From: Nocardia sp. NBC_01329
Lineage (GTDB): Bacteria > Actinomycetota > Actinomycetes > Mycobacteriales > Mycobacteriaceae
Length of the DNA stretch: 64,000 bases
Direction: 5' to 3'
Assembly (NCBI RefSeq): GCF_035956715.1
Contig: NZ_CP108381.1
Coordinates: forward strand, 5,674,001-5,738,000
In this document: piece after piece, positions 1 to 9,482 of the stretch
Layout of the letters: each line of letters starts with the position of its first letter
How positions within the stretch are numbered: position 1 is the stretch's first letter
Made by a program: the position numbers and the translations under genes
The notes under the pieces: generated by a model
What the model was told of the DNA's origin: nothing
The model's input: the letters and a program-made list of their open reading frames with translations, nothing else
Database searches by the model: none

Positions 1-3000
1 TCGGCCCGCGCTGTACCCGGCTGGACTGGGTAATCGGCGGTACCGGGATCATGCCGGTGTCGTAGACCGGATCGGTGGCCGAGACCGTCGAACCTGCCTG
101 GTGCAGATGCTCTTCCGAGACGTGTTCGCCGGATTCCTCCGGCTCGTATCCCTCGTCCGATTCATCCGCTAATCCGGCGGCTTCGCCGTCGCCGGGGTAG
201 GCCCCCGACTCCGGCCGCCGCTCCGCCGAGTACGCGGAATCGTGCGTGGACGGTCCTCCGCCCACGCGCTGGGTGTGCGGGTCGCCCGGTTCCGTCTGCT
301 CCGGGGGAACATCGGTGGACAGGCGACCGCTCGCCGGATTCGAGGAAGAATCGGCGGCTGGGCGCTCGCCCACCGCGTCGTCGCTCACCCTCGGACCTCC
401 TTCGCCCTGGTATGCCGCAACTTCAGCGGTCCTGCCTCTTGTGCTCGTCTGCCGAACAGGGTACGGGAACTGACCCGAGCCGGTGCGCTCAACCGAGTCC
501 GGCCGAATTATGGGCAGCACCATTGTGCTCTGTGCGTCCATGGCCGAGTCGAAGCCGGAGTACGCGAGATACGGATCCCGGCGGTGCAGTATGCGGGTGG
601 CATATTCGTCCTCGGCGGGTCCGAGGTCGATCTCCGGGGCCGGCGGGGTGATGCCGAGACGCCGGGAGACGGCGACGGTTATGGCGACGACCTCGGGAAT
701 ACCCGCGAGGCGCATCAGGCCGAACGCGACCGCGAACATGACGATCCCCGTGATCGCCACCCGGATGAAGGAGCCGGGGCCGCCGAGTGATTCGGTCAGC
801 CGGTCCAGGCCCATGACCCGGTCCGCGATCAACATGACCGCACCGCCGGCCAGCGAGGCCAGCAACACCCTGCTGACCGTCCGCCCCACATTGGCCATTC
901 GTAGATCGCCGAGACTGCGGTGCAGCAGGTAGCCGCCGATCACCGCACCGGTGGTGAACCCGAGGCCGGTCGCGATGCCGAGCACGATCACCACCTGCTG
1001 GCTGTTGTCGGCGATGAACGGGGCCAGTGCCGAGAACAGGATCTTGATCGTGGTGATCCCCAGGATGATCCAGGTAGGTGTCCACGCCTGTTCGCGGGCG
1101 TAGAAAACGCGCAGGTGGATCAGCACCAGCGAGTACGGGATCAGGGTGAATGCCGAAAAACTGACCGCGGTACCGAGCCGGGAGGCGTCCTCGGCGAACC
1201 GGGCGTAGCCGAACAACGCGTCGCCGACCTGCGGACCGGCCACCGTCAGAAATGTGACGATCGGGATCAGCGCGATCATGGTCAGCCGGGTGGCGGCCGA
1301 GAGATCGTCCACCACCGCGGGGGTGTCGTCGTTGGCCGCGTTACGGCTGAGCCGGGGCATGATCGCGGTGAGCAGGGTGACGCCGATGACGCCGTAGGGC
1401 AGCTGGAGCAGCAGCCAGGCGTTCTGATAGATCGCCGGACCCGCCTCGTCGGCTTGCGAGGAGATATTGTTCGCGAAGATGCCGCCGATCTGGCTGATCA
1501 GCACGTACAGGATGATGGCACCTGCCATGGTGCCGAATTGCTTGAGCCGGGCATCCATGCCCCACAGCGGGCGCAGATCTATCCCTTGGCGGCGGATCGC
1601 CGGCAGCAGACTGACCACCTGCACGATAACGCCGAGGGTTACCCCGCATCCCAGGACGAGCAGTTTCGGATCGCTCATCCGTACCGGGTCCAGGGTGATC
1701 TCGCCGGGGGTGAGCGCGTACAGACCCAGTACCACCAGAACGACCACGTTGTTGAGCACCGGCGCCCACGCGCCCGGTTTGAACGCGCCCCGGGTGTTGA
1801 GGATGGCGGTGAACAACGCGGACAGGCCGTAGAAGAGCACGGCCGGTACCAGCAGGAAGGTCAGTGCTGTGGTGAGCGCGGTGTTGACCTTGCCGTTCGA
1901 GGAGACGAAGACATGGGTCGCCAGGATCGGCGCGGCGGCGGTGGCCAGGAGCGCGGCGGTTCCCAGGATCACCGAGGCGGCCGTGACCAGGCGCCGGATG
2001 AAGGCGGCACCGGCGTCCGGATCCTCCTGTTCGGCTCGAACCAGCGTCGGCACGACGATCGCCGTCAGCACAGCGCCGAGCACCAGTTCGGCGATCATGT
2101 TCGGGATCAGGCTGGCGGAGGTGAACGAACTGGCGATCGCCGGGCCCAGCACCGCCAGCAGGAGCAGCTGCTTACCGAAACCGGTGATCCGGCTGATCAA
2201 GGTGGCGATCGCGATGGATCCCGAATCCTTGAGCAGCCTGACCTGGCTGTCGTCCCCTTTTTCCGGTGCCGCGCCGGACGCCGGTTTCTCCGCGACGGCG
2301 ACCGCGGCCATGGACCCGGTTCCCGTCCGGCCGCGCGCGGAAGCTGCGGCGGCAGGGTCCGCTGCGGGCTGTACGGGGTCGCGGCCCGGGGGGACCTGCC
2401 GGAACGGCTGGGATGGCGGCGCCTGCCGCGGTGGAGCCTGCTGATGCGGCGGCCCGCCCGGCATGCCGGGCGACTGCCCCGGCCGGCCGGGGCGCATGCG
2501 AGGAGAAGAATCCGGCGCCTGCGGCGGGCGTGCCGGGGACGGCTGGAGCGGCCGGTCCGGTGGGCCCGGGCGCCGTGGCGGTGGCCCGGCGGCGGGTGGC
2601 GGTTGCATCGGCCTCATCCGCTGCGCGGGGAACGGTTCGGAGGGCGGTCCCGCCGGTGCGCCGCCGTCGGGCCTCGGGCGTTGTGTGGGGCGCCCGCCGT
2701 CGTGGTGGTCTCGGCCTCGGGGGTGGGCACCGGGAGCCGGTGGCCGGCCCTGGCCGGGGGGCATCGGCGGGCGGCCGGGCGGCTGTGGCGGCCGGGACCC
2801 CGGCATCGGCGGGACCGCGCCCTGCGCACTCGACGGTGGTGCGGATCGCTGGTCGGCCGGGCGGGCTCCGGACGGTGGAGCGGATCGCAGGCCGGGTGGG
2901 ACGGCCGGGCGCGCGCCGGACGGTGGTGCGGATCGCTGCTCCGGTGGGACCGCTGGGCGCGCGCCGGACGGCGGGCTCGGGGGCCGGCCCGGGGCTGGAT

Positions 3001-3340
3001 TCCGGGGCATGCGCGGATCCGGGTTCGGCTGCCGGGTGGGCGCGTAGCGGTCCTCCCCCGGATGCGGCCCTGGGCCCGGTCGGGGACCGGGTGGGACGGC
3101 GTGATCCGGCGGTCCACCGGGCCGTTCGGGCCGGCGCATCTGCGGGGGTGGCTCCCGGAACGCGGCGGGGCGTTCGCGGTCGAGCTCCGGATCACCCGGA
3201 TGACCCGTCATATCCGTCTCCGGGCCGGGAGCTCGATGCACTCGCTCCCACGGTGCGCTGGGGGACCGGCGGGCACGTGGACCGTCGGGCTGTCGACCGG
3301 GCTGCTGCCGATGAGCGGAGGATTCATCGTCGCTCATCAT
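1..3340 (-). CDS. murJ: MurJ/MviN lipid II flippase, 3' end cut by window edge
   Basis: Lipid II flippase of peptidoglycan synthesis. The frame is open from 3340 to the window edge, about 1113 residues without a stop. Residues 1 to about 360 are a proline-, arginine- and glycine-rich, presumably disordered cytoplasmic tail. The MurJ core starts near residue 367 (VRLLKDSGSIAIATLISR) and continues as repeated hydrophobic helices to about residue 885. It is followed by a polar linker that, in mycobacterial MviN, leads to a pseudokinase domain; that part lies outside the window. Two tandem ATG codons (3340 and 3337) follow an AGGAGG only 1 and 4 nt away, so the second ATG is as likely a start as the first. 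It lies downstream of the DUF6049 gene on the same strand with a 259-bp gap, the order known from Rv3909-Rv3910. Family and role are certain; the exact start is not. Confidence 0.93.
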   Translation of the reverse strand, partial: MMSDDESSAHRQQPGRQPDGPRARRSPSAPWERVHRAPGPETDMTGHPGDPELDRERPAAFREPPPQMRRPERPGGPPDHAVPPGPRPGPGPHPGEDRYAPTRQPNPDPRMPRNPAPGRPPSPPSGARPAVPPEQRSAPPSGARPAVPPGLRSAPPSGARPADQRSAPPSSAQGAVPPMPGSRPPQPPGRPPMPPGQGRPPAPGAHPRGRDHHDGGRPTQRPRPDGGAPAGPPSEPFPAQRMRPMQPPPAAGPPPRRPGPPDRPLQPSPARPPQAPDSSPRMRPGRPGQSPGMPGGPPHQQAPPRQAPPSQPFRQVPPGRDPVQPAADPAAAASARGRTGTGSMAAVAVAEKPASGAAPEKGDDSQVRLLKDSGSIAIATLISRITGFGKQLLLLAVLGPAIASSFTSASLIPNMIAELVLGAVLTAIVVPTLVRAEQEDPDAGAAFIRRLVTAASVILGTAALLATAAAPILATHVFVSSNGKVNTALTTALTFLLVPAVLFYGLSALFTAILNTRGAFKPGAWAPVLNNVVVLVVLGLYALTPGEITLDPVRMSDPKLLVLGCGVTLGVIVQVVSLLPAIRRQGIDLRPLWGMDARLKQFGTMAGAIILYVLISQIGGIFANNISSQADEAGPAIYQNAWLLLQLPYGVIGVTLLTAIMPRLSRNAANDDTPAVVDDLSAATRLTMIALIPIVTFLTVAGPQVGDALFGYARFAEDASRLGTAVSFSAFTLIPYSLVLIHLRVFYAREQAWTPTWIILGITTIKILFSALAPFIADNSQQVVIVLGIATGLGFTTGAVIGGYLLHRSLGDLRMANVGRTVSRVLLASLAGGAVMLIADRVMGLDRLTESLGGPGSFIRVAITGIVMFAVAFGLMRLAGIPEVVAITVAVSRRLGITPPAPEIDLGPAEDEYATRILHRRDPYLAYSGFDSAMDAQSTMVLPIIRPDSVERTGSGQFPYPVRQTSTRGRTAEVAAYQGEGGPRVSDDAVGERPAADSSSNPASGRLSTDVPPEQTEPGDPHTQRVGGGPSTHDSAYSAERRPESGAYPGDGEAAGLADESDEGYEPEESGEHVSEEHLHQAGSTVSATDPVYDTGMIPVPPITQSSRVQRGP
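2832..2976 (-). repeat. Tandem Pro-rich repeats inside MurJ N-terminal tail
   Basis: Three consecutive units encode PPSGARPAVPPEQRSA, PPSGARPAVPPGLRSA and PPSGARPADQRSA, with near-identical DNA. This is an internal duplication in the disordered tail, so repeat number may vary between strains. Confidence 0.8.
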
Positions 3341-3599
3341 GCCTCCTGTATCGCCCGGACTCCGCGTGGCGGTTGTCCCCTGTGTCGCGTCGAACACATT
3401 GTCTCGGCACCAACGCGCGCCTGACCGTACGGTTCGGCGGTGGTGGCGCGTCCGACTGCGCACCGACACCCGGACGGATCTCCGGACAGCCGGTGCGCAC
3501 TCTCTATCTTCCATGGGACGCGGGTCCGGGTCACCCTCCCCCGACCGTGTGCACGGCCGACGCCCGGCCGCCTACCCGCGCGGAACGCGGAATCCGCGA

Positions 3600-6215
3600 C
3601 TACACGTGTTCCCGGCCCCGTACCGTGCGGTCGGTCGGCTGCTGGGCCTCGGCGGTCGACTCGGGCCCGGAACGACCGCGTCCACGGCGGCGGGCCCGGC
3701 CCAGCCGGACGACGCGCTGCCGGAGCCCGGGGTCGATACCCTTGTCGGCCGGATCGCGTTTGCCGTGGAACCGCCGCCACAACCGGCGTCCGGCCAGCAG
3801 GAACAGCAGGGCCGCCGCGCACGCGGTGATGATCGCGAGGATCTGACCGTAGGCGTTGGAACGCACCGAGATCGAGGTGGCGTAGCCGAGCGGTACCCCA
3901 TCCGGTGTGCTCAGCGAGATCGGCACCACGAGTTTGCGGCTGTCGCTGACCTCGGTCGGGATCTGGAAGGACCGCGTGCCCCGCGGGGGGAGCAACTGCT
4001 CACCGATATCGGTGATCTTGGTTTCCGGCGGGGCGTCGATCCGGAACCGGATCCGCACCGAGACGGGCAAGTCGTTGCGTGCTACCAGCAACAACGGGCT
4101 CGACTCGGAGGCCAGCGTGTACACGCCACCGGGCGGCAGCACCGATACCGAACGGAAGATCTCGTCCACGGTCGACGTCGCCTTCTCGATCCGGCGTTGC
4201 GCGAAGACCTCGGCCTGGGCGGTGGGGCCGCCCCGCCGGTCCGACAGCGACAGCGCGCGCACCAGATCGTCGCGCAGCGGGTCGAGATAGGCGCGGGGGG
4301 TAGGCGCCGTTTCGGGCACCTCGACCATCGCCTGCAGCAACTGGGAGATCCGGTGGGACTGGTCGCGCGCGGGAGTTGCGAAATAGCCGGGCACCCCCTC
4401 CACGGCAGCCTCCGGCAGCGGCGTCAGCTGATACGGGACCGGATCGGGGGCCTGGCCGACGAGATCGTCGAACGGCCGCGGATCGACCAGCTTGTTCTCG
4501 GCCAACAGGTCCAGTTGCCGCAACAGGGCGGCGGCCTCGTCGCGATTCGCGCCCCACTGTTGCGGCGGCATGATCAACTGTGAGCGCGGGCGGCGCGGAT
4601 CGGTTTGCAGCGCCCGCCACGAAACCGCCCCCAGCGCGTCCTGCAGCCGCGCGGTCCGGGAATCGTTGGTCACCGCGTACCGCGCCGATTCGGGAACATA
4701 AGCCGGGGTGGGCGGATTGGAACCGACCCCCGCCAACGCGGCGGCGGGCCAGATATCGAAGGTTGCCACCCGCAGCGCCGGATCGGCCGTCGAAGCGCCG
4801 CCGCCGCCCGCCTGCGAGGGCGCGGCGCCCGCCGGGGTCTGCGCCGGGGACGGTACTCCGGAATCAGTCTGTTCACCGGCGGGGACCGCGTCCGGGGTGT
4901 CACCGGACTCCGGTGCCGGGGCAGGCGGCGGAACCGCACCGGGCACACCTGGCAGCCGCACCATATCCGGCACGGCCGCGTACGGATCGCCGATACCGCC
5001 TTCGGGGGCCACCGCGTTACCCGCCAGCACCGCCGTCCCGAACCCCTGCGCCTTCAACAGCTGCGCCGCGCCCTGATCCAGACTGCTGGCGTCGGGCAGG
5101 CTCACCCCGCGCACGGACCGGGTGTTCAGAATCGAATCCACGATCGATGCCGGCGAATTTAGTGCCCGCGCGGTGAGCGCCGGATCGGCGGCCGCTGCCA
5201 GCGCCGAGATATCGACCTGCGCGAACGGCAGCGCCACCGTGCACATCGACGACGCCAGATTCCGCAACCGGTCCAGCCATGCATTCGCGGATTCGGTTCC
5301 GGCCCCGGGCCGGGTCGCACCGTCCGGGTCCGACGGACTGGCCAGAACCCGATAATCGCTGGTCATCGCCTGCACAGTGAGCAGCAGATCGGGGTCGATC
5401 GCCAAACAGACCGCCGATGATGGGCCGTCTTCGCCCCGATCGGCGGCGAACACCGATTCCAGCGCCCCCACCAGCTCGTCCAACCGGCCCCCCCGGCTCA
5501 CCGACGCGGCAAGTTCGTCATCGGTCAGCTCGACCTCCCGATCCAGGTCACCGGTCTGTCCGGCCACCATGCGGGGACGATCGGCCAGCGGCCACAACAG
5601 GGTGGTCTGCACCGGCGGCGTGGCAGGCGCGGGCCGCGGCGGACCGCTACCGTCGGCAGCCGCCGGCAAACCCAGCACCGGCAGCAGGAAACGGGCGTCG
5701 TCCAACCGCGCCTGACCGCCGTAATCCGGGGTCCCGTTCACGTTCAGCAACAGCGGGTACACGCCGGCCTCGGTGATATTCAGTGAAGTCCCCGCCGCAT
5801 CCCGCAGCGGGACGGTCATGGTGAACTGCTGCCGCTGCCCCGGCTCCAGCCGCACCGCCACATCCTGGAACGGCGTCGGGAATTCGTAGTTCACCTGATC
5901 GAGCTTCAGGCTCGTGCGCAGCTCACTGGGGTCGGCAACCGGTCGTGCCCGCTGCACCCGCACAGCCACCTCGTCCACCCCGCGATCACCGATATTGGTG
6001 ACCGTGCCCGCAACTGTCAGCATGGGATCACTCTGTGCGGTGACCGTGCCGGGACTCACCGAATCGAGGGACAACTTCAAGAACTGCGGCGCAGCGGTGT
6101 CCTCGGCCGACCCCGTCGGCTGGGCGCGCGCCGGGGATCCGAGCAGCGCGGGCAGCGCCGCCGAGCCGAGGATGGTCAGGATCACGAGCATGATCCGACT
6201 CAGTCCACGCGTCAT
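3600..6215 (-). CDS. DUF6049 family exported membrane-anchored protein (Rv3909-like)
   Basis: Protein of 871 residues with an N-terminal signal peptide (LSRIMLVILTILGSAALPAL, then an ARAQ-type cleavage region). It has a long extracytoplasmic part and one C-terminal membrane segment near residues 795-815 (ILAIITACAAALLFLLAGR), followed by a short basic cytoplasmic tail. Family members sit next to murJ in Mycobacteriales; the function is unknown, but context suggests envelope or peptidoglycan assembly. The ATG overlaps the mutT4 stop by 4 bp (ATGA), so translation is probably coupled. Residues around 440-480 form a Pro/Ala/Gly-rich linker. I am confident of the family and gene limits, not of any biochemical role. 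Confidence 0.88.
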   Translation of the reverse strand: MTRGLSRIMLVILTILGSAALPALLGSPARAQPTGSAEDTAAPQFLKLSLDSVSPGTVTAQSDPMLTVAGTVTNIGDRGVDEVAVRVQRARPVADPSELRTSLKLDQVNYEFPTPFQDVAVRLEPGQRQQFTMTVPLRDAAGTSLNITEAGVYPLLLNVNGTPDYGGQARLDDARFLLPVLGLPAAADGSGPPRPAPATPPVQTTLLWPLADRPRMVAGQTGDLDREVELTDDELAASVSRGGRLDELVGALESVFAADRGEDGPSSAVCLAIDPDLLLTVQAMTSDYRVLASPSDPDGATRPGAGTESANAWLDRLRNLASSMCTVALPFAQVDISALAAAADPALTARALNSPASIVDSILNTRSVRGVSLPDASSLDQGAAQLLKAQGFGTAVLAGNAVAPEGGIGDPYAAVPDMVRLPGVPGAVPPPAPAPESGDTPDAVPAGEQTDSGVPSPAQTPAGAAPSQAGGGGASTADPALRVATFDIWPAAALAGVGSNPPTPAYVPESARYAVTNDSRTARLQDALGAVSWRALQTDPRRPRSQLIMPPQQWGANRDEAAALLRQLDLLAENKLVDPRPFDDLVGQAPDPVPYQLTPLPEAAVEGVPGYFATPARDQSHRISQLLQAMVEVPETAPTPRAYLDPLRDDLVRALSLSDRRGGPTAQAEVFAQRRIEKATSTVDEIFRSVSVLPPGGVYTLASESSPLLLVARNDLPVSVRIRFRIDAPPETKITDIGEQLLPPRGTRSFQIPTEVSDSRKLVVPISLSTPDGVPLGYATSISVRSNAYGQILAIITACAAALLFLLAGRRLWRRFHGKRDPADKGIDPGLRQRVVRLGRARRRGRGRSGPESTAEAQQPTDRTVRGREHV

Positions 6216-6748
6216 CGCTTGCCGGTCTCCATCCGGTCGATCAGGCGGTTCGCCACCTCGGCCAGCCTGCGCTCGTCGGCATAGGCCAGCCTAGAGTTCA
6301 ATTCGCTCAGCGGTACCCAGTCGACCTGGGTGACCTCTACATCCGCGTCGGATAATTCACCACCGACCGAACGCAGCAGAAAATGATGCACTGTTTTGTG
6401 TACCCGCCGACCCTCGGTGACGAACCAGTAATCGATACTGCCCAATTCGGCGACTACCTCGCCCTGGATACCGGTCTCTTCGGCAACCTCACGGATCGCC
6501 GTCTGCTCCGAGGATTCACCCTCTTCGATATGTCCTTTGGGCAGCGACCATAGCAGCCGGCCCCGGCGGTCGGTACGGCCGATAAGAGCGGCGCAGCGCG
6601 TTTCCGGCGGACCGTCCAGACCATCGACCACCAAACCCCCGGCCGAGGTCTCCCGCACGGTACGCATGCGAGGTTTCGCCGCACCACCGGCCGAACCACG
6701 ACGCCGCGGCTGGCGGCGTCTACTGTTCGCACGATCGGCCGGAGACAC
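6212..6748 (-). CDS. mutT4: Nudix hydrolase, MutT4-like
   Basis: Nudix hydrolase of 178 residues. The Nudix box is complete: G-x5-E-x7-REVAEETGI, starting at GHIEEGE. Such enzymes hydrolyse nucleoside-diphosphate-linked substrates; the Rv3908 (MutT4) assignment rests on synteny with the DUF6049, murJ and pcnA genes. The start is GTG at 6748, with TAGTAT six bases upstream, which fits a leaderless mRNA. The first 25 residues are basic and low in complexity. The gene opens the operon that continues into the DUF6049 gene through a 4-bp overlap. Confidence 0.88.
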   Translation of the reverse strand: MSPADRANSRRRQPRRRGSAGGAAKPRMRTVRETSAGGLVVDGLDGPPETRCAALIGRTDRRGRLLWSLPKGHIEEGESSEQTAIREVAEETGIQGEVVAELGSIDYWFVTEGRRVHKTVHHFLLRSVGGELSDADVEVTQVDWVPLSELNSRLAYADERRLAEVANRLIDRMETGKR

Positions 6749-6754
6749 TACGCA

Positions 6755-6760
6755 ATACTA
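6755..6760 (-). promoter_or_regulatory. -10 element of a probable leaderless mutT4 promoter
   Basis: On the minus strand TAGTAT is followed by six bases (TGCGTA) and then the GTG start. This TANNNT-N6-start arrangement is the usual signature of leaderless actinobacterial transcripts. Confidence 0.55.
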
Positions 6761-6775
6761 GAGCAGTGTTTGTTT

Positions 6776-7055
6776 GCGGCGCCTTCGGCGCCGCGGGTCG
6801 AGGCCCCCTGGGGTCCCGCCGTTCAGCCCTCGAATCTCGACGCAACCACCCGAGTCGAGTTCTACGAGACACCCCGAAGGGTTGAGGCCGTCTCGCCGTT
6901 CAGGCCTCGAAGCGCATGCGACGTGCGGTCGGCCATCCGATGGACCGACCGTTGAGCACCTTCGGCCGAGGTGAACCCACCCAGGCCAGGGTGCGAGTCC
7001 CGAGGCCTGAACGGCGAGACCTCCAGGGCCTCAACCCCGCGCGCCGAAGGCGCGC
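6776..7055. repeat. Composite inverted-repeat block between mutT4 and pcnA
   Basis: The whole gap between the divergent genes is made of related repeat copies. A perfect 20-bp inverted repeat, GTCTCGCCGTTCAGGCCTCG at 6890-6909, pairs with 7001-7020. A third, divergent direct copy lies at about 6776-6840. Hairpins cap both ends: GCGGCGCC-TTC-GGCGCCGC at 6776-6794 and GCGCGCC-GAA-GGCGCGC at 7039-7055. The centre (6926-6951) is another dyad with arms CGGTCGG and CCGACCG around CCATC-C-GATGG. No coding potential was seen. The pcnA promoter starts just to its right. Confidence 0.8.
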
Positions 7056-7067
7056 AAATAAGCACAG

Positions 7068-7073
7068 TAAGGT
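7068..7073 (+). promoter_or_regulatory. -10 element of a probable leaderless pcnA promoter
   Basis: TAAGGT is followed by six bases (tctgct) and then the pcnA GTG, again fitting TANNNT-N6-start. No Shine-Dalgarno sequence precedes the start. Confidence 0.5.
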
Positions 7074-7079
7074 TCTGCT

Positions 7080-8540
7080 GTGGTTTCGACCGAGTCCGAC
7101 GACGCTGTGCAGGATCGCCGTACCCGTTTGCTAGCGGCGGCCGCTATTACTCTGGGTCGGCTCTCCGATGTGCTGACTCCGCTCGGGGAGATGTTCGCCG
7201 CGCACGGGTTCCAGCTGTATCTGGTGGGGGGCAGTGTGCGGGATGCCGTGCTGGGGCGGCTCGGGACCGATCTGGATTTCACCACCGACGCACAGCCGGA
7301 GCAGGTGCTGGAGATCGTACGAGGCTGGGCCGATCAGTTGTGGGATACCGGCGGGCTGGCGTTCGGGACGGTGAGCGCGGCCAAGGACGGGCAGCAGCTG
7401 GAGATCACCACGTTCCGTAGCGATACCTATGACCGGGTTTCGCGGAATCCGCAGGTGAGCTTCGGTGACACGTTGGAAGGCGATCTGGTCCGGCGGGATT
7501 TCACGGTGAACGCGATGGCCGTCCGGATCGCGGTGGACGGGTCGCTGGAGTTCGTGGATCCATTGGACGGAATGGCCGCGCTGCTGGCCGGGGTCCTGGA
7601 TACGCCTGCCGCTCCGGAGGACTCGTTCAACGATGATCCGCTGCGGATGCTGCGGGCGGCGCGTTTCGTCGCACAGCTCGGTTTCGATGTGCATCCGCGA
7701 GTGCGGGGCGCGATTGTCGAGATGGCGCCGGAGATCGATCGGATCACCGCGGAGCGGGTGCGAACGGAGCTGGACAAGTTGATCGGTGGCGCCCATCCGA
7801 TCGACGGCATCAACATGATGTGTGAAACAGGTCTGGCGCAGCGGGTGCTGCCGGAGGTACCGGCCATGAAACTGGAGATCGATGAGCATCACCAGCACAA
7901 AGACGTCTACTGGCATTCGCTGACGGTGCTCGACCAGGCCATCGACCAGGAGGAAGGCGATCCGGACCTGGTGCTGCGTTGGGCCGCGCTGTTGCACGAC
8001 ATCGGGAAACCGGATACCAAACGCAACGAGTCCGGTGGCGGGGTGAGTTTCCATCACCATGAGGTGGTGGGCGCGAAGATGGTGCGCAAGCGGATGCGTG
8101 CGCTGAAGTATCCGAAGCAGTTCACCGAGGATGTCGCCCGCCTGGTGTTCCTGCATCTGCGGTTCCACGGCTACGGCAAGGGTCAGTGGACCGATTCGGC
8201 GGTCCGCCGATATGTCACCGATGCCGAGGATCTCCTGCCTCGCCTGCACAAGCTGGTGCGGGCCGACTGCACCACCCGGAACAAGCGCCGGGCGGCGGCG
8301 TTGCGGTCCACCTATGACGATCTCGAGGCGCGGATCGCCCGGTTGCAGGAGCAGGAGGATCTGGCCCGGGTGCGGCCGGATCTGGACGGTAACGCGATTA
8401 TGGAACTGCTGGGCCTGCCGCCGGGGCCGGAGGTCGGACGGGCCTGGCGGTACCTGAAGGAGCTGCGGCTCGATCGCGGTCCGCTCACTCGGGACGAGGC
8501 CGAGCAGGCACTCGAGCAATGGTGGCAGACCCAGAATTGA
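7080..8540 (+). CDS. pcnA: CCA tRNA nucleotidyltransferase / poly(A) polymerase family
   Basis: Adds or repairs the 3' CCA of tRNAs. The product has 486 residues. The class II nucleotidyltransferase signature is at about residues 44-60 (LVGGSVRDAVLGR, then DLDF with the metal-binding aspartates). The tRNA-binding head follows, then a C-terminal HD domain (LLHDIGKP with H and D near residues 302-303, and a later FHHHE). The start is GTG with a leaderless-type -10 element. It is divergent from mutT4, as in Rv3907c-Rv3908. It converges with the 8549-9373 gene, whose stop lies 8 bp away. Confidence 0.93.
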   Translation: MVSTESDDAVQDRRTRLLAAAAITLGRLSDVLTPLGEMFAAHGFQLYLVGGSVRDAVLGRLGTDLDFTTDAQPEQVLEIVRGWADQLWDTGGLAFGTVSAAKDGQQLEITTFRSDTYDRVSRNPQVSFGDTLEGDLVRRDFTVNAMAVRIAVDGSLEFVDPLDGMAALLAGVLDTPAAPEDSFNDDPLRMLRAARFVAQLGFDVHPRVRGAIVEMAPEIDRITAERVRTELDKLIGGAHPIDGINMMCETGLAQRVLPEVPAMKLEIDEHHQHKDVYWHSLTVLDQAIDQEEGDPDLVLRWAALLHDIGKPDTKRNESGGGVSFHHHEVVGAKMVRKRMRALKYPKQFTEDVARLVFLHLRFHGYGKGQWTDSAVRRYVTDAEDLLPRLHKLVRADCTTRNKRRAAALRSTYDDLEARIARLQEQEDLARVRPDLDGNAIMELLGLPPGPEVGRAWRYLKELRLDRGPLTRDEAEQALEQWWQTQN

Positions 8541-8548
8541 TCGTGCCG

Positions 8549-9373
8549 TCAGAAAACGATCAGCGTCGTTCCGGCCACGATCGCGGAGCGGATCTGCGTC
8601 AGGTCGAAGGACCCGCTGATCGGCGCCAGTTCGATCCGGAACCGGATGAGCGCGCCGTCGCGAACAGCCCAGCGCACCCGGGCACCCCGGGGTAGCTCCC
8701 CCATCGGGATGGGGTTCATTGCGCGCCACCGCCTCGGTACCGGCAGTCCGGCCCAGTGGGCGCGGTGTATCTCGAGGTGTAGTGCATCGTCGGTGATCGA
8801 GGCATCCAATTCGGCGGTGACGCGTTTGCGGCGGTGTACCGCGCGGATCAGCCCCGATTCGGTGACCGACAGGTCCCATTCCCGCTGCCGGCTCGCGAGC
8901 CAGTCCACCACGGTCGCCAGGCCGACCGTGCCCTCGATATCGATCTGGTTGGCGCGGACCCGGGTCGGCACGCCGGGGACCAGCCTGACCTCGTGTGAAA
9001 TGACGGTGATCTCGTCGATGGGCCGTTCATCCCAGCGCAGTTCCCGCAGCACGGCCTTGGTCTGGAAATGCGCGCCGCGGCGGCGCACCTTCAGCACGTT
9101 CAGGGTGCCGGTGAGCTGGTGGCCGAGCAGGGTCGCGCTGAGCTCCTGCCCGCCGAATCGGCTCAGGATTCCTTCGCTCAGCACCGTGAGCAGAGTGTCC
9201 GGGAGCAGCGCGGTGACGGTCCCGGCGCCGAGGTCGGCCATCGGTCCCATCCAGGCGGTGGTATATCTGACCCACTGTTCCAGCCGGGTCTGCTCGAACA
9301 GTCGTCTGCCGAGTTCGACGGCCCGCAGCGCGGAGAACGGGGAGGCCGATCGCGGATCGGAGTAGGCGGCCAT
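8549..9373 (-). CDS. Uncharacterised protein, possibly LmeA/DUF2993-like
   Basis: Product of 274 residues from the ATG at 9373, preceded by AGGTGA two bases away; an in-frame ATG at 9433 would add 20 low-complexity residues. There is no signal peptide or membrane segment. The middle part has the rhythm of DUF2993 (LmeA-type phospholipid-binding) proteins: ITVISHEVRLVPGVPTRVR, then DIEGTVGLATVVDWLA and alternating beta-like strands. That assignment comes from memory of the family and is tentative. It is convergent with pcnA and divergent from the DUF4185 gene. Confidence 0.6.
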   Translation of the reverse strand: MAAYSDPRSASPFSALRAVELGRRLFEQTRLEQWVRYTTAWMGPMADLGAGTVTALLPDTLLTVLSEGILSRFGGQELSATLLGHQLTGTLNVLKVRRRGAHFQTKAVLRELRWDERPIDEITVISHEVRLVPGVPTRVRANQIDIEGTVGLATVVDWLASRQREWDLSVTESGLIRAVHRRKRVTAELDASITDDALHLEIHRAHWAGLPVPRRWRAMNPIPMGELPRGARVRWAVRDGALIRFRIELAPISGSFDLTQIRSAIVAGTTLIVF

Positions 9374-9482
9374 GATCACCTGTGAGCTTACTGGGCCGGC
9401 GCGGCGGCCACCACGCGGAGGCCGACCCGGCATCGATCAATCAGCACGGATGCTGCCCGTTTCGGGTAGGTTCATTCCGGCA

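Noticed and set aside
920..3424. Very long plus-strand open frame over murJ
   Set aside because: It is the complement of a real membrane-protein gene; its translation is Arg/Gln/Asp-rich low complexity with no family features, as expected for antisense frames at high GC.
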